The position numbers and the translations under genes were made by a program. Below are positions 8,075 through 17,089 of a stretch of 64,000 nt of DNA, one piece after another. The stretch's first letter is position 1; each line of letters opens with the position of its first letter. The DNA comes from Oscillospiraceae bacterium (GTDB lineage Bacteria; Bacillota; Clostridia; Oscillospirales; CAG-272): assembly GCA_015064695.1 (NCBI GenBank), contig SVRS01000005.1, positions 1-64,000 on the forward strand, given 5' to 3'. The notes below the pieces were generated by a model. It was not told the DNA's origin. It made no database searches and was given only the letters and a program-made list of their open reading frames with translations.

Positions 8075-9136
8075 ATGATTCCGTACTACGCATTGGTTTT
8101 GATTCCCTATGGAATCTTTCTGGCCCTGTCCGGCAGGCGGAAAGTAAGTTCTGCGCTTTTGCGCGGCGTAACGCTGACGGTCTTCTTTTCTATCCTTTTC
8201 TGCCTCCTGGCTCTTCGCGATGAAACCTGTGGAATTGACCTGGCTCGGTACGCGCTGAAGTATGACGAGGCGGCCAATGCATCCTGGGCGGAGGTGTGGA
8301 GGTCTGAAAAGGATACGGGCTACTACCTGCTCCAAAAGCTGTTTCGCACCTGCACAGCAGATTTCGGCCTGTTCCTTGCCGTGGTTGCATTCCTTTCGTT
8401 GGTCGGCCTTTGGATCTTTTACGTGCGGGAAAGCGGCCACGCACCCTTGACTTTGGTGCTTTTCTTGACGGTCGCTCCGTTTACCATGTTTTTTTCAGGC
8501 TTGCGGCAAATTCTGGCCATGGCTTGGACGGTGCCCGCCTTGTGCTTTGCCCGCGACAATAAGCTTTTTCGCTTTCTTTTTGCCGTGGCGGCTGCGAGTC
8601 TGTTTCATATGTCGGGCATTGTGTTGCTCCTTCTGTATCCGGCCTGCCGCATTCGGATCACCCCAAAGTGGTTTTACGGCCTTGCACCGACGATGGCGGC
8701 GGTACTGTTTTTGAATAAGCCTATTTTCCGTTTGTTCATGCAGATCACGGGCTACGATACCTATGACATGTCCGACACGGGGGCGTACACGGTGTTGATC
8801 CTGCTGGTTCTGTTTACGGTTTACGTGTTCGTTGTTCCCGATGAGTCCCTGATGGATAAGGATACGGTTGCTTTGCGGAATCTGCTGGTTCTGTCTGTCT
8901 TTTTGCAATGCTTTGCGCCGGTGCATACGTTGGCTATGCGGGTCAACTACTATTTTCTGCTTTTCGTACCCGTTCTGATCTCACGTATTCCCGACCGCGC
9001 GAGCCGTCTTTGGCGGCCTGTTGCACGGGTGTCGGTGTGGGTCATGTTGCTCTTTTTTACCGGTTGGTTTTTCTTGCAGGCCCATATGGGGGCGGACAAG
9101 CTCCATGTATTTCCCTACGTTTTTCGCTATGCATGA
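8075..9136 (+). CDS. EpsG-family polysaccharide polymerase-like membrane protein
   Basis: This 353-residue protein has about ten hydrophobic segments and the EpsG-type early motif ALRDETCGIDLARY (near residues 48-61), followed by WAEVWRSEKDTGYYLLQKLF. It also has the FFSGLRQILAMA segment typical of Wzy/EpsG-like proteins that polymerise or process exopolysaccharide repeat units at the cytoplasmic membrane. The start at 8075 follows GGGGAGG and GGAG elements. It is the first gene of a three-gene operon with a GT4 transferase (26 bp downstream) and a LicD fusion, which supports a role in surface glycan assembly. Exact chemistry is unknown. Confidence 0.85.
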   Translation: MIPYYALVLIPYGIFLALSGRRKVSSALLRGVTLTVFFSILFCLLALRDETCGIDLARYALKYDEAANASWAEVWRSEKDTGYYLLQKLFRTCTADFGLFLAVVAFLSLVGLWIFYVRESGHAPLTLVLFLTVAPFTMFFSGLRQILAMAWTVPALCFARDNKLFRFLFAVAAASLFHMSGIVLLLLYPACRIRITPKWFYGLAPTMAAVLFLNKPIFRLFMQITGYDTYDMSDTGAYTVLILLVLFTVYVFVVPDESLMDKDTVALRNLLVLSVFLQCFAPVHTLAMRVNYYFLLFVPVLISRIPDRASRLWRPVARVSVWVMLLFFTGWFFLQAHMGADKLHVFPYVFRYA

Positions 9137-9162
9137 CGCATTTTTCGGAAAGGAGATCGCCT

Positions 9163-10347
9163 ATGACGATTGTACAGATCAACGCAACCTGCACCGCAGG
9201 CAGTACGGGAAGGATCTGTTGCGAGGTCAGCCGTTTGCTGGACGGACGGGGCGTTGAAAACTATATTCTCCATACGCAGGGTGGCTGTGATCATCCCTGC
9301 GGTATCGAATACGCGGGGTATGCTTATCTGAAGCTCCAGGCTCTGCGTTCCCGTGTGACGGGAAACTACGGCTTTCTTTCCCAACAAGCGACCCGTCGCC
9401 TTTTGCGGGAATTGGATCGGATCAGGCCGGATGTGGTACATCTGCATAACCTGCACGGCCATAATGTTCATTTGGGGATGCTTATGGACTATTTGCGTGA
9501 AAGAAAAATCAAGGTGTTCTGGACCTTTCACGATAGCTGGGCGTTTACCGGATACTGCCCGTGCCCCGATGCCGTAGAATGTACCGCATGGCAGGAGGAA
9601 TGTCGGCAATGTCCGCTGAGTCGTCGGTTCTGTTGGGTTGGGGACAGAAGCGCCCAACTGTTTCGGCGGAAGCATGCATTGATCCGGAATATGGATCTGA
9701 CGGTGATTACGCCATCTCGTTGGATGGCTGAACAGGTACGCAGATCCTTCTTTTGTGAGTATCCCTGCTACGTGATCCGGAACGGCTTGGATACAGCCGT
9801 TTTCCGTCCCACGGAATCGGATTTTCGCGTGCGTTACGGCTTGGAAGGGAAGAAACTGTTGCTGGGCGTAGCCCGGATGTGGAGCGTTCGCAAGGGCTTG
9901 GACGTTTTTTCGGAGCTGGCGGAGAGATTGGACGACGCATATGAAATCGCTTTGGTAGGCGTGGATAGAAGGACAGCGGCCGGGCTTCCTCGTCGTATTC
10001 GTTGTCTGCCTCGAATGGAGTCCCCGACTCAACTGGCGGCCGTTTATACGGCGGCGGATCTTTTTATCAATCCCACGCGTGCTGAGACCTTGGGAATGGT
10101 CAATCTGGAGGCCCTGGCCTGCGGGACACCCGTGGTGACCTTTGACACGGGAGGAAGCCCTGAGTGTCTGGACGAGACCTGTGGCCTCGTAGTGCCCAAG
10201 AATGACGTGGATGCCCTGGTGGATGCCATTCATCGCTTGACGTTCGCGGAGACCTGTAGCCCCGAGGCTTGCCGTGCCTTTGCAGAGAGGTTTTCTGCGG
10301 AGAAGGTTTTTCAAAAATATCTTACCCTGTATGGATTGGAATTATGA
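9163..10347 (+). CDS. GT4-family glycosyltransferase
   Basis: The start at 9163 (MTIVQINATCTAGSTGRI) follows AAAGGAGAT; a longer frame upstream overlaps the EpsG-like gene and lacks a ribosome binding site. The 394-residue protein has two Rossmann-like halves of GT-B fold. The N-terminal half holds VVHLHNLHGH and WTFHDSWAFTGYC, typical of capsule and exopolysaccharide transferases. The C-terminal half holds the nucleotide-sugar-binding segment ADLFINPTRAETLGMVNLEALACGTPVV in two parts, with the EX7E-type glutamates. A cysteine-rich patch (C.C.D..EC..W..EC..C) lies near residues 129-155, as in this subfamily. Probable sugar transfer onto a lipid-linked repeat unit. The stop overlaps the next ATG by 4 bp. 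Confidence 0.9.
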   Translation: MTIVQINATCTAGSTGRICCEVSRLLDGRGVENYILHTQGGCDHPCGIEYAGYAYLKLQALRSRVTGNYGFLSQQATRRLLRELDRIRPDVVHLHNLHGHNVHLGMLMDYLRERKIKVFWTFHDSWAFTGYCPCPDAVECTAWQEECRQCPLSRRFCWVGDRSAQLFRRKHALIRNMDLTVITPSRWMAEQVRRSFFCEYPCYVIRNGLDTAVFRPTESDFRVRYGLEGKKLLLGVARMWSVRKGLDVFSELAERLDDAYEIALVGVDRRTAAGLPRRIRCLPRMESPTQLAAVYTAADLFINPTRAETLGMVNLEALACGTPVVTFDTGGSPECLDETCGLVVPKNDVDALVDAIHRLTFAETCSPEACRAFAERFSAEKVFQKYLTLYGLEL

Positions 10348-12320
10348 ATCAAGTACAACAAAAGCAATTTGAACTGCTGAGCTGCTTTGTGAGACTTTGT
10401 GAGAAGCTGGACATTCCATATTATCTGGTGTGCGGGAGCGCCTTAGGTGCCGTAAAGTATGGAGGCTTTATTCCCTGGGACGATGACGTGGACGTGGGAC
10501 TTTTGCGTTCGGATTACGAGCGCTTCCTGCGGGAAGCCCCGGCCCATTTGCCCGAGGGCTTGTTTTTGCAAACCTTTCGGAGCGACCCTGCCTATCCCAA
10601 CCTGTTCGCTAAGCTTCGCGATGACCGTACAACGTTCGTGGAGCAGGCGGTAGCACATCTGCCCATGCACCACGGCATATTCCTGGATATTTTTCCGTTG
10701 GACGGATATCCCGAGGAACCGCGGGAGCAGAAACGCCTGGAGCGCCGGAAACGCCGATATCAGAGATGGCTCCTGGCGGCCTTCGACGGGCGGTACAGCC
10801 GATACAAGCTGAAAACCCGGTTGGCGGTAGGGCTCATGCGAGCCTTGGGAATGCATAAACGAACCGCCAAGATCCTGGAGCGGTACGAAAAGACGGTATC
10901 CGTGTACGACCCGAACGTGTCCTCGGTGATCTGCAACCACGGAAACTGGCAAGGACGGCGGGAGTATGCTCCACGGCATTGGTATGGCGCGGGAAGAGCG
11001 GCGGTATTCGAGGGATTATCGGTACGGATCCCATCCAAGGCGGAGTCGTATCTGATACAAAAATACGGTGATTACAAGGTGGATCCGCCTCCTTGCGAGC
11101 AGATCGGCCATCACGTGTGCATAGCGGTGGACACGGAAGCTCCGTATACCGTAACAGAGCGGGGAAGAAGTCGCCGTCTCGTATGCTTGGCTCACTACGA
11201 TCTTCCCGATCATGCAGACGAGGAACGGCGGGTATGCCATCCTGCGGCCCTGTCAAAATGTACGTATCTGTTCGATTGCTTCGTCCGCTTGGGATATCCG
11301 CTGTATATTCTGTCCGCCTCGCAGACCCGCGGAGAGCGGACGGTTGGCGGATCCCTTCGGCGGTTGGACGAGAAAAAACTGCTGGAGATGCTTCCTGCGT
11401 GGGGCAGGAGAGGGCGTGTTCACAACGGTATTGGCCGAGTCCTGTTTTCTGTGCGATTGTTTTTCCGACTGATGACGCTCGTTGGAAAGGGCGATACCGT
11501 ATGGGTCTATCATTCCCTGGGGCTTATGTCGGTGGTTCGGTGGCTCAAGTGCTTCAAACGGTTTCGGTTGATCCTGGAATTCGAGGAGCTTTACGGGGAC
11601 GTTCGCGGCATCGGTTCCGTATCCCGGCGCGAGCTTGGTTTCGCACGGCTGGCGGATGCGTATATTTTTCCCACAGAGGCTTTGCATGAGCGAGTGAATA
11701 CAAAAGGGAAGCCCTATGCGGTGGCTCACGGCGCATATACGTTGCCCTCGGTTTCGGGGGCCTCCGAGCCTGAGCGGGATGGAATCCACGTGGTTTATGC
11801 GGGGACGCTGGATCCTCATAAGGGCGGTGTGTACGCGGCGATGGATGCGGCCACCCATTTACCCAAGGGGTATCACGTCCATATTTTGGGAACGGGTACA
11901 CCGCAGCAGGTTCGGGATATGCGGACATACCTGGAGCAGGTGAAGCTTGCCTGCGCCTGTGAGCTGACTTACGACGGCGTTCTGCACGGAGATGCCTATT
12001 CGCGGTTTCTGCAGGGCTGTCATATTGGCCTCAGTACGCAGGATCCCCGAGGTGCATTCAATGCGACCTCATTTCCCTCGAAAATCCTGCCGTATATGGC
12101 CAACGGACTCCGTGTGGTCAGTGCGCGGATCCCGGTGGTGGAGCAATCGCGGGTGGGCGGCGAGCCGGTGTATTATGACGAGCCAACGCCTACGGCCATT
12201 GCAAGGGCGATTCGCTCCGTTGGGCCGCACGACGAGCGCCGAGGCCCTGCCGTGATTGCCGAGTTGGATCGGGCGTTTCTGACGGATCTGAAGCGGCTGA
12301 TGGATGCCGACACGGAATGA
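10344..12320 (+). CDS. LicD phosphotransferase fused to a glycosyltransferase
   Basis: The 658-residue protein starts at 10344 in an ATGA overlap with the GT4 gene. Residues 1-250 form a LicD domain: YYLVCGSALGAVKYGGFIP then WDDDVDVGL near 25-52, the nucleotidyltransferase-fold signature of enzymes adding phosphocholine or other phospho-substituents to glycans. Residues about 265-650 look like a GT-B glycosyltransferase: VVYAGTLDPHKGG, HVHILGTG, and a C-terminal SFPSKILPYMANGLRVV segment. LicD proteins are usually stand-alone at about 270 residues, so this is a fusion. It probably both extends and phospho-decorates the operon's surface glycan. The donor is unknown. Confidence 0.85.
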   Translation: MNQVQQKQFELLSCFVRLCEKLDIPYYLVCGSALGAVKYGGFIPWDDDVDVGLLRSDYERFLREAPAHLPEGLFLQTFRSDPAYPNLFAKLRDDRTTFVEQAVAHLPMHHGIFLDIFPLDGYPEEPREQKRLERRKRRYQRWLLAAFDGRYSRYKLKTRLAVGLMRALGMHKRTAKILERYEKTVSVYDPNVSSVICNHGNWQGRREYAPRHWYGAGRAAVFEGLSVRIPSKAESYLIQKYGDYKVDPPPCEQIGHHVCIAVDTEAPYTVTERGRSRRLVCLAHYDLPDHADEERRVCHPAALSKCTYLFDCFVRLGYPLYILSASQTRGERTVGGSLRRLDEKKLLEMLPAWGRRGRVHNGIGRVLFSVRLFFRLMTLVGKGDTVWVYHSLGLMSVVRWLKCFKRFRLILEFEELYGDVRGIGSVSRRELGFARLADAYIFPTEALHERVNTKGKPYAVAHGAYTLPSVSGASEPERDGIHVVYAGTLDPHKGGVYAAMDAATHLPKGYHVHILGTGTPQQVRDMRTYLEQVKLACACELTYDGVLHGDAYSRFLQGCHIGLSTQDPRGAFNATSFPSKILPYMANGLRVVSARIPVVEQSRVGGEPVYYDEPTPTAIARAIRSVGPHDERRGPAVIAELDRAFLTDLKRLMDADTE

Positions 12321-12333
12321 TTGGCGATGGATA

Positions 12334-12381
12334 AATAAAAACGAACGCACCGTTCGGTCAAAATGACCGAACGGTGCGTTC
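12334..12381 (-). terminator. intrinsic terminator of the solute-binding protein gene
   Basis: A perfect 18-bp stem (12343-12360 with 12364-12381) and a 3-base loop. On the minus strand it is followed by GTTTTTATTTA, so it mainly terminates the gene at 12420-13907. It may also stop the convergent plus-strand operon. Confidence 0.85.
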
Positions 12382-12419
12382 CTGGTTTGAGGACACCTTT
12401 TGGACACCCTCGGGAGAAA

Positions 12420-13907
12420 TCAGGTCGCGGCGTTATACTTTTCCAGCTTTTTCAAAAGCGAGGTAATGCCGTTTTTGACAGACTTAAGGGCACGGGTGTT
12501 TTCGGAGGCAACCGAGGAGTTGTTGGTGGGCAACAGGCAGGAGGCGATGTTGGCGAAGGCGTTGTTACTACCCAGGTTGTAGTAGTAGGCCAGGTCACAG
12601 GCGCGGTTCTCCAGGATCATATCGATCATAGGACCGGACTCCACGTCCTTCGCGCCCTTGGTCTTCAGGTTGATCTCGTAGTACTGCTTCGTCAGCGTAT
12701 CTACGGAGTAGCAGGCCATGGCCTCGAGCATACACTCAACCATGAGCAAATCGTCATTCGTTACACTCTTGGGGATGGAAACCATGCTGGCGGTGGCATG
12801 CATCAGGCTATGGTAGCCATCCTGCTGCTGGTTGAACTTAGGGAAGGGCAGAATGCCGAAGTCCACATCGTAGCCTCGGACACGGGTAACGCACTGCAGA
12901 CATTCACCGAAGAACAGGGCGTGGTTCTCACCGAAGCACTTCTTACCGGCCTCCTCAACGCCGACGGAGACCTCATTCATGTTGATGGTGTATTCCGCAG
13001 AAAAGATCTGCTTGCATATATCGGCAATATCCTGGGTACGCTCAATGTTCAGCTCGTAAAAGGGAATATCCTCCTCGTCCTTCTGACAGAGGGTGATACC
13101 GCCTGCGATCAGCAGACAGGGGGCAACGTCTTGGGTATAGGCGAAGCCGCAAATATCCGAGTCATAACTCAGTGATCCGTCGCCATTCTTATCCTGGACA
13201 GATCTCTGCTCAAAATCCAGCAGCTTGTCCATGGTCCACTGACCGTTATCAACCAGCTCATAGAGATTGGGAAGCTGGCTATCGGTAGCAAGGGACTTGT
13301 TGAACATGATGGCGAAGGTGGCATCGTTATCCAAGGTCATCAGATCGCCCGTTGCGAAGAACAGCATTTCGTTGACCGAGAGATTTTTGGCCATGTCGGT
13401 ATCCCACCAGGATTTGTTCAGATCGATGTAATCAAACTGGTCGGAATTCAGATCCCAGATATAGTTGCTGGTGGCGAAGGATGTAGCGGAGGAAACGTTG
13501 GAGACAATAGCCAGGAAGTCTCCGCTGGGGGCGGCTACCTCATTGGTGACGGCGGTGTAGGAATCACTTACGGCGTACTCTTTGATGGAGACGCCGTACT
13601 TCTGCAGAATGCGGTCGTTTCGCTCAAACACAGCGTAACTGATGTTGTCGGAGCTGGTCGTGTTGCTGTCTGCGAAGATCTCCACGGTACTCCAGGATCC
13701 CTCATCGCGGGTCAAGAAGCATAACTCGGTGTTATTGTAGCGAGTATCGGGAATATCCAAAACCTCCAGGGTGTTTTCTTCGTTGTTGGTATCGGTCTGG
13801 GGGCGGGTGCCGGACTCATCACCGCTTTCGCTACCGTTTGCACAGGATGCCAGCGCGGCCGTAATCATGACAGAAGCCAGCAGAGCACATATAATTCGTT
13901 TTAACAT
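12420..13907 (-). CDS. extracellular solute-binding lipoprotein (family 1-like)
   Basis: The start at 13907 (MLKRIICALLASV) has GGAGG 7 bases upstream. The signal peptide ends in the lipobox LASC near residue 21, followed by a Ser/Asp/Glu/Thr tether. The 495-residue protein resembles clostridial carbohydrate ABC-transporter binding proteins: NRTTS-free N-lobe with ILQKYGV, a hinge region, and aromatic clusters (SYAVFERND, WDLNSDQFDYIDLNKSWW). No permease or ATPase gene is adjacent; it has its own promoter and terminator, so it is an orphan receptor. A shared permease elsewhere is likely. Substrate unknown, probably an oligosaccharide. Confidence 0.8.
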   Translation of the reverse strand: MLKRIICALLASVMITAALASCANGSESGDESGTRPQTDTNNEENTLEVLDIPDTRYNNTELCFLTRDEGSWSTVEIFADSNTTSSDNISYAVFERNDRILQKYGVSIKEYAVSDSYTAVTNEVAAPSGDFLAIVSNVSSATSFATSNYIWDLNSDQFDYIDLNKSWWDTDMAKNLSVNEMLFFATGDLMTLDNDATFAIMFNKSLATDSQLPNLYELVDNGQWTMDKLLDFEQRSVQDKNGDGSLSYDSDICGFAYTQDVAPCLLIAGGITLCQKDEEDIPFYELNIERTQDIADICKQIFSAEYTINMNEVSVGVEEAGKKCFGENHALFFGECLQCVTRVRGYDVDFGILPFPKFNQQQDGYHSLMHATASMVSIPKSVTNDDLLMVECMLEAMACYSVDTLTKQYYEINLKTKGAKDVESGPMIDMILENRACDLAYYYNLGSNNAFANIASCLLPTNNSSVASENTRALKSVKNGITSLLKKLEKYNAAT

Positions 13908-13940
13908 AAAAACCTCCATAACTATAAGAGTGATGTAATT

Positions 13941-13969
13941 ATTATATCATACTTTTCAAAAAAAAGCAA
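13941..13969 (-). promoter_or_regulatory. promoter of the solute-binding protein gene
   Basis: Minus strand: TTGCTT (13969-13964), 17-bp spacer, TATAAT (13946-13941) preceded by TGA. Confidence 0.7.
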
Positions 13970-13979
13970 TAGCCTGATG

Positions 13980-14004
13980 AAAACTCCCGTGAAAAACACG
14001 GGAG
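13980..14004 (-). terminator. intrinsic terminator of the GH16 gene
   Basis: Minus strand: CTCCCGTG-TTTTT-CACGGGAG (14004-13984), then TTTTC. It lies 22 bp past the stop of the GH16 gene. Confidence 0.8.
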
Positions 14005-14026
14005 CTTCGGTTGATACGATTGGAAA

Positions 14027-15649
14027 TTAAGGATTGGCTTGCACGGCCGGAACGGGCATGGTGTCATATACACGGACGTAGTCCACGAATACCTCTGCGG
14101 GCATATCCGCAATGCATTCGGGAGAGCCGCCGCCGGACCACTCGGCGGATTCGCAGGTCAGCTTGATGTAACCGTCTGCGGGACAGGCCTCGCACTGGTT
14201 GGCCAAGATGAAGCCGGAGAGCATGCCGTCGATATAGAAATAGTAGCCAGTCTCGTTGCGGAGCATACCGAAGGTGTGGTATTCGCCGTCATAAATATCG
14301 ATTTTGGTGAGTAGAGAAGGGGGAGCGGACTTGTGGGCGGCGCCGTAGCCGTCCCAGTGCAGATTGTGATTGTATATGCCGTTCTGATTGTCGATGCTCT
14401 CGATGATGTCGATCTCCACGCCGTCGGTGGCTCCGTTTACCTCGCTACTCACGTTGCCGCACATCATCCAGAAGGCGCCCCAAGCACCGTGGTGCGGGGT
14501 AAATTTCATACGGGCCTCGTAGTAGCCGTAGCCGTAGGCAAAGCGTCCCAGGGTACGAACGGCGCCGCAGTTGACCAGCTGTGTGGTTTCGTCCCACTCC
14601 ATTTTCAGCACCAGATTGCCCTCGCCGTCCACGTAGGACAAGTCGTTTTTCCATTGGCTCTTACCTTGCCGTTCCCATTCGGGGCATTTTTCCCACTTGG
14701 TGGCATCCAGCTCGGTTCCGTCGAAATCATCACTGAATACCGGAGTAGCCTCCGCATTCACGGCCTTATCCAGGGTTTCGGGCAGGGAGGAATATACGCG
14801 GACGTAATCAACCAGGATGTCGTTGGGCAGCAGATGATCCATAGAGCCGTCGGTTGCCCCGCAGGCAAGCTGCAGATATCCATCCAGCGCACAGGGAGTC
14901 AAACGGCGGGAGGGAAACGTGGCAGACTCTACGCCGTCCACGTAGAAGGTATATCCATCCTCCGAGCGAAGAACACCGAACGTGTGGAACAAGCCGTCGT
15001 AAATATTGTTTGCGGTGTGGACGGCCGGGGTAGAGGATTTATTTTTCTCCGGATTCCAGCTCAGAACGTGGGAATAGGGGGCGGTATTGGAAGCTTGGCT
15101 CTGAACGACGGAAATTTTCGTGCCGTCTGCGGCGGCTGTCGCGGTGGGATCCCCGGCGATGATGCTGAACCCGCCGGTGGTTCCGGGCGTGGAGAATCGG
15201 ATGCAGGCCTCGTAGTAGCCGTAACCGTATGCAAACAGGCCCTCGCTCTTGATGGCACCGCCCTTCAGCTTGCCGGTGGCCTCGTCCAGCGTCATGCTCA
15301 AAACCAAATGTCCGTTTCCGTCCAGGGACGAAAGCTCGTCTTCCCAGATGGCTCCGTCAGGACTTTCGCCCTCGGGGCATTTGGTCCACTTGGTGGCATC
15401 CAGCTCTGTACCGTCGAAGTGATCCTCAAACAGAATACGGCAATCTGTTTCTCCCTCGGTGGTTTCTTCGGTGGTGGTCTTTTCTTCGGTCATGGCCTGG
15501 GTTTCCTCCTTCGTATCGGGGCTTGTGACCTCGGCGGTCACGTCTGCAGTAGTTTCAGGGGGGGCATCGGTCTTGTCGGTGCAAGCCATAGTCAAGGCCG
15601 CAGCACAGAGCAGGGCGGCCGTAATGATGTAAAGCTTCGGCTTTTTCAC
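14027..15649 (-). CDS. lipoprotein with two GH16-like modules
   Basis: A GTG at 15649 follows AAAGGAGC. The 540-residue protein has a signal peptide with a probable lipobox (LTMAC, slightly atypical), a Thr/Glu-rich linker to about residue 65, and two homologous GH16 (laminarinase-like, beta-jellyroll) modules at about 70-285 and 305-530. The second keeps the catalytic motif ExDxxE (E412, D414, E417). In the first, the same positions read K178, S180 and Q183, so it cannot act by the normal retaining mechanism and may bind glycans instead. Probable cell-surface beta-glucan or galactan hydrolase. Own promoter and terminator. Confidence 0.85.
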   Translation of the reverse strand: MKKPKLYIITAALLCAAALTMACTDKTDAPPETTADVTAEVTSPDTKEETQAMTEEKTTTEETTEGETDCRILFEDHFDGTELDATKWTKCPEGESPDGAIWEDELSSLDGNGHLVLSMTLDEATGKLKGGAIKSEGLFAYGYGYYEACIRFSTPGTTGGFSIIAGDPTATAAADGTKISVVQSQASNTAPYSHVLSWNPEKNKSSTPAVHTANNIYDGLFHTFGVLRSEDGYTFYVDGVESATFPSRRLTPCALDGYLQLACGATDGSMDHLLPNDILVDYVRVYSSLPETLDKAVNAEATPVFSDDFDGTELDATKWEKCPEWERQGKSQWKNDLSYVDGEGNLVLKMEWDETTQLVNCGAVRTLGRFAYGYGYYEARMKFTPHHGAWGAFWMMCGNVSSEVNGATDGVEIDIIESIDNQNGIYNHNLHWDGYGAAHKSAPPSLLTKIDIYDGEYHTFGMLRNETGYYFYIDGMLSGFILANQCEACPADGYIKLTCESAEWSGGGSPECIADMPAEVFVDYVRVYDTMPVPAVQANP

Positions 15650-15733
15650 AGTGTCTTTGCTCCTTTCGGTTTGCTCGGGGATGGAATGCCATATGCGGTC
15701 GCAGTTCGCGATGGCTTTGGCAAAACCATGTCT

Positions 15734-15762
15734 ATTATACCATGTTTCCCCTTGGAAAACAA
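15734..15762 (-). promoter_or_regulatory. promoter of the GH16 lipoprotein gene
   Basis: Minus strand: TTGTTT (15762-15757), 17-bp spacer ending TGG, TATAAT (15739-15734). Confidence 0.75.
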
Positions 15763-15819
15763 TTCATGTTTTTACCAAAAATGCCCCCCCTCAACAAGGC
15801 ATAATGCCGATTAGCAGGC

Positions 15820-15860
15820 TTAAAAAAGGCGGGGGAGCATCCTTTCGGAATCTCCCCCGC
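15820..15860 (-). terminator. intrinsic terminator of the pfkA operon
   Basis: Minus strand: GCGGGGGAG (15860-15852) pairs with CTCCCCCGC (15837-15829), followed by CTTTTTTAA. It lies 18 bp past the pfkA stop. Confidence 0.9.
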
Positions 15861-15878
15861 GAGATACGGAGTATCAAA

Positions 15879-16994
15879 TTACATGCTGATATCGTAAGCC
15901 ATGTTGTAGAGACGCTCGATCTTAGCGGCTCTTGCCTCGCAGCGAGCCTTCATCTGAGCCACCTGGAAGGCGGTGAAGTTATCCAAGTCGCCATCCTTCA
16001 GCTTGTTCTTGTACATTTTGTCCAGAACCAGCGCGAAGTTTATATCGGTGGCGGTGATGCGGTTCTCATTCACGCAAATAACCAGGTTGGAGCGACCCTC
16101 CAGGAGCTTGTTGACGGCCTCAACGCCCATCTGCGTCGCAGTGAGACGATCACGCAGGGTGGGGTTACCGCCGCGAATGATGTGGCCAATCTTATTGTAG
16201 CGGGTATCAATACCGGTGCGCTCGATGATCTCGTTCTTGAAAATCTCGCCGTAGTCCTTACCGTCGATCTTGGGCATACCCTCACCGATGATAGCCAGAA
16301 TGCCGCGCTTGCCGCAACGGGTGCGGGCCTCGCCGATGGTTTTGATGGCCTGCTCGCGGTCGAAGGGAATCTCAGGGATAGCCAGCGCGTTGGCACCGGT
16401 AGCCAGAGCCAGGTACAGGGACAGGAAGCCGCAACCGTTACCCATGACCTCGGTGACCAGGCAACGGGCGTGAGACTCGGCGGTGTCGCGGAGGGAGTCG
16501 AACATACCCAGAGCGGTGTTGAGTGCGGTGTCAAAGCCGATGGTCTGCTCAGTAGCGGTGATATCGTTATCGATGGTGGCGGGGATACCGATGGAAGGAA
16601 TGCCGTGGTTGGTGAGGTCGGTAGCGCCGCGGAAGGTACCGTCGCCGCCGATGGCAACGATCGCGTCGATCTCATTGTCATGGCAGGCCTTGAGAGCCTT
16701 GTTCATACCCTCTTCGGTCTTGAATTCGGGGCAACGGCTGGAATAAAGAATGGTGCCGCCGCGGTACACGATATTGGAAACGCTGGCGGTGTCGAAGGGA
16801 CGGAGATACTTTTGACGGATGACCTCCTTGTCGGGCTCGTCCGCTGCGCTGAGTAGGCCTGCATAGCCGCCCTGAATACCGACAACCTCGAGCCCCTGGC
16901 TGAGAGCTCGGCGGGTAGCCGCGCGGATAGCGGCGTTCATGCCGGGGGCATCGCCGCCCGAAGAAAGAATACCGATTTTTCTGAATCTTGGCAT
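15879..16994 (-). CDS. pfkA: ATP-dependent 6-phosphofructokinase
   Basis: Catalyses fructose 6-phosphate plus ATP to fructose 1,6-bisphosphate, the committed glycolytic step. The start at 16994 (MPRFRKIGIL) follows AGGAGG at 10 bases. The 371-residue protein shows SSGGDAPGMNAAIRA at the nucleotide site, GGDGTFRGA, and PATIDNDITATEQTIGFDTA at the catalytic aspartates. Gly in GGDGT and a non-Lys residue before TIDND point to ATP rather than pyrophosphate as phosphoryl donor. It is longer than the 320-residue E. coli enzyme at the C-terminus, as in many clostridial homologues. It ends the MscS-cinA-pfkA run and is followed by a strong terminator. Confidence 0.95.
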   Translation of the reverse strand: MPRFRKIGILSSGGDAPGMNAAIRAATRRALSQGLEVVGIQGGYAGLLSAADEPDKEVIRQKYLRPFDTASVSNIVYRGGTILYSSRCPEFKTEEGMNKALKACHDNEIDAIVAIGGDGTFRGATDLTNHGIPSIGIPATIDNDITATEQTIGFDTALNTALGMFDSLRDTAESHARCLVTEVMGNGCGFLSLYLALATGANALAIPEIPFDREQAIKTIGEARTRCGKRGILAIIGEGMPKIDGKDYGEIFKNEIIERTGIDTRYNKIGHIIRGGNPTLRDRLTATQMGVEAVNKLLEGRSNLVICVNENRITATDINFALVLDKMYKNKLKDGDLDNFTAFQVAQMKARCEARAAKIERLYNMAYDISM

Positions 16995-17089
16995 AGTTGT
17001 GAAACCTCCTGCCGCCGTTTGGTGCTTCGGCGGATATTTTTTCATATATTCAGCCCGCTTGGCAGGCGAACAGATAAGGGAAGGGGAGC

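Noticed and set aside
7811..8440. Minus-strand frame of about 209 codons over the start of the EpsG-like gene
   Set aside because: Overlaps a well-supported membrane-protein gene and its promoter; no ribosome binding site. The part outside the gene could be a remnant of something, but nothing recognisable.
15879..16994. Pyrophosphate-dependent phosphofructokinase
   Set aside because: The GGDGT motif has Gly rather than Asp, and TIDND is preceded by Ala rather than Lys, which favours ATP.
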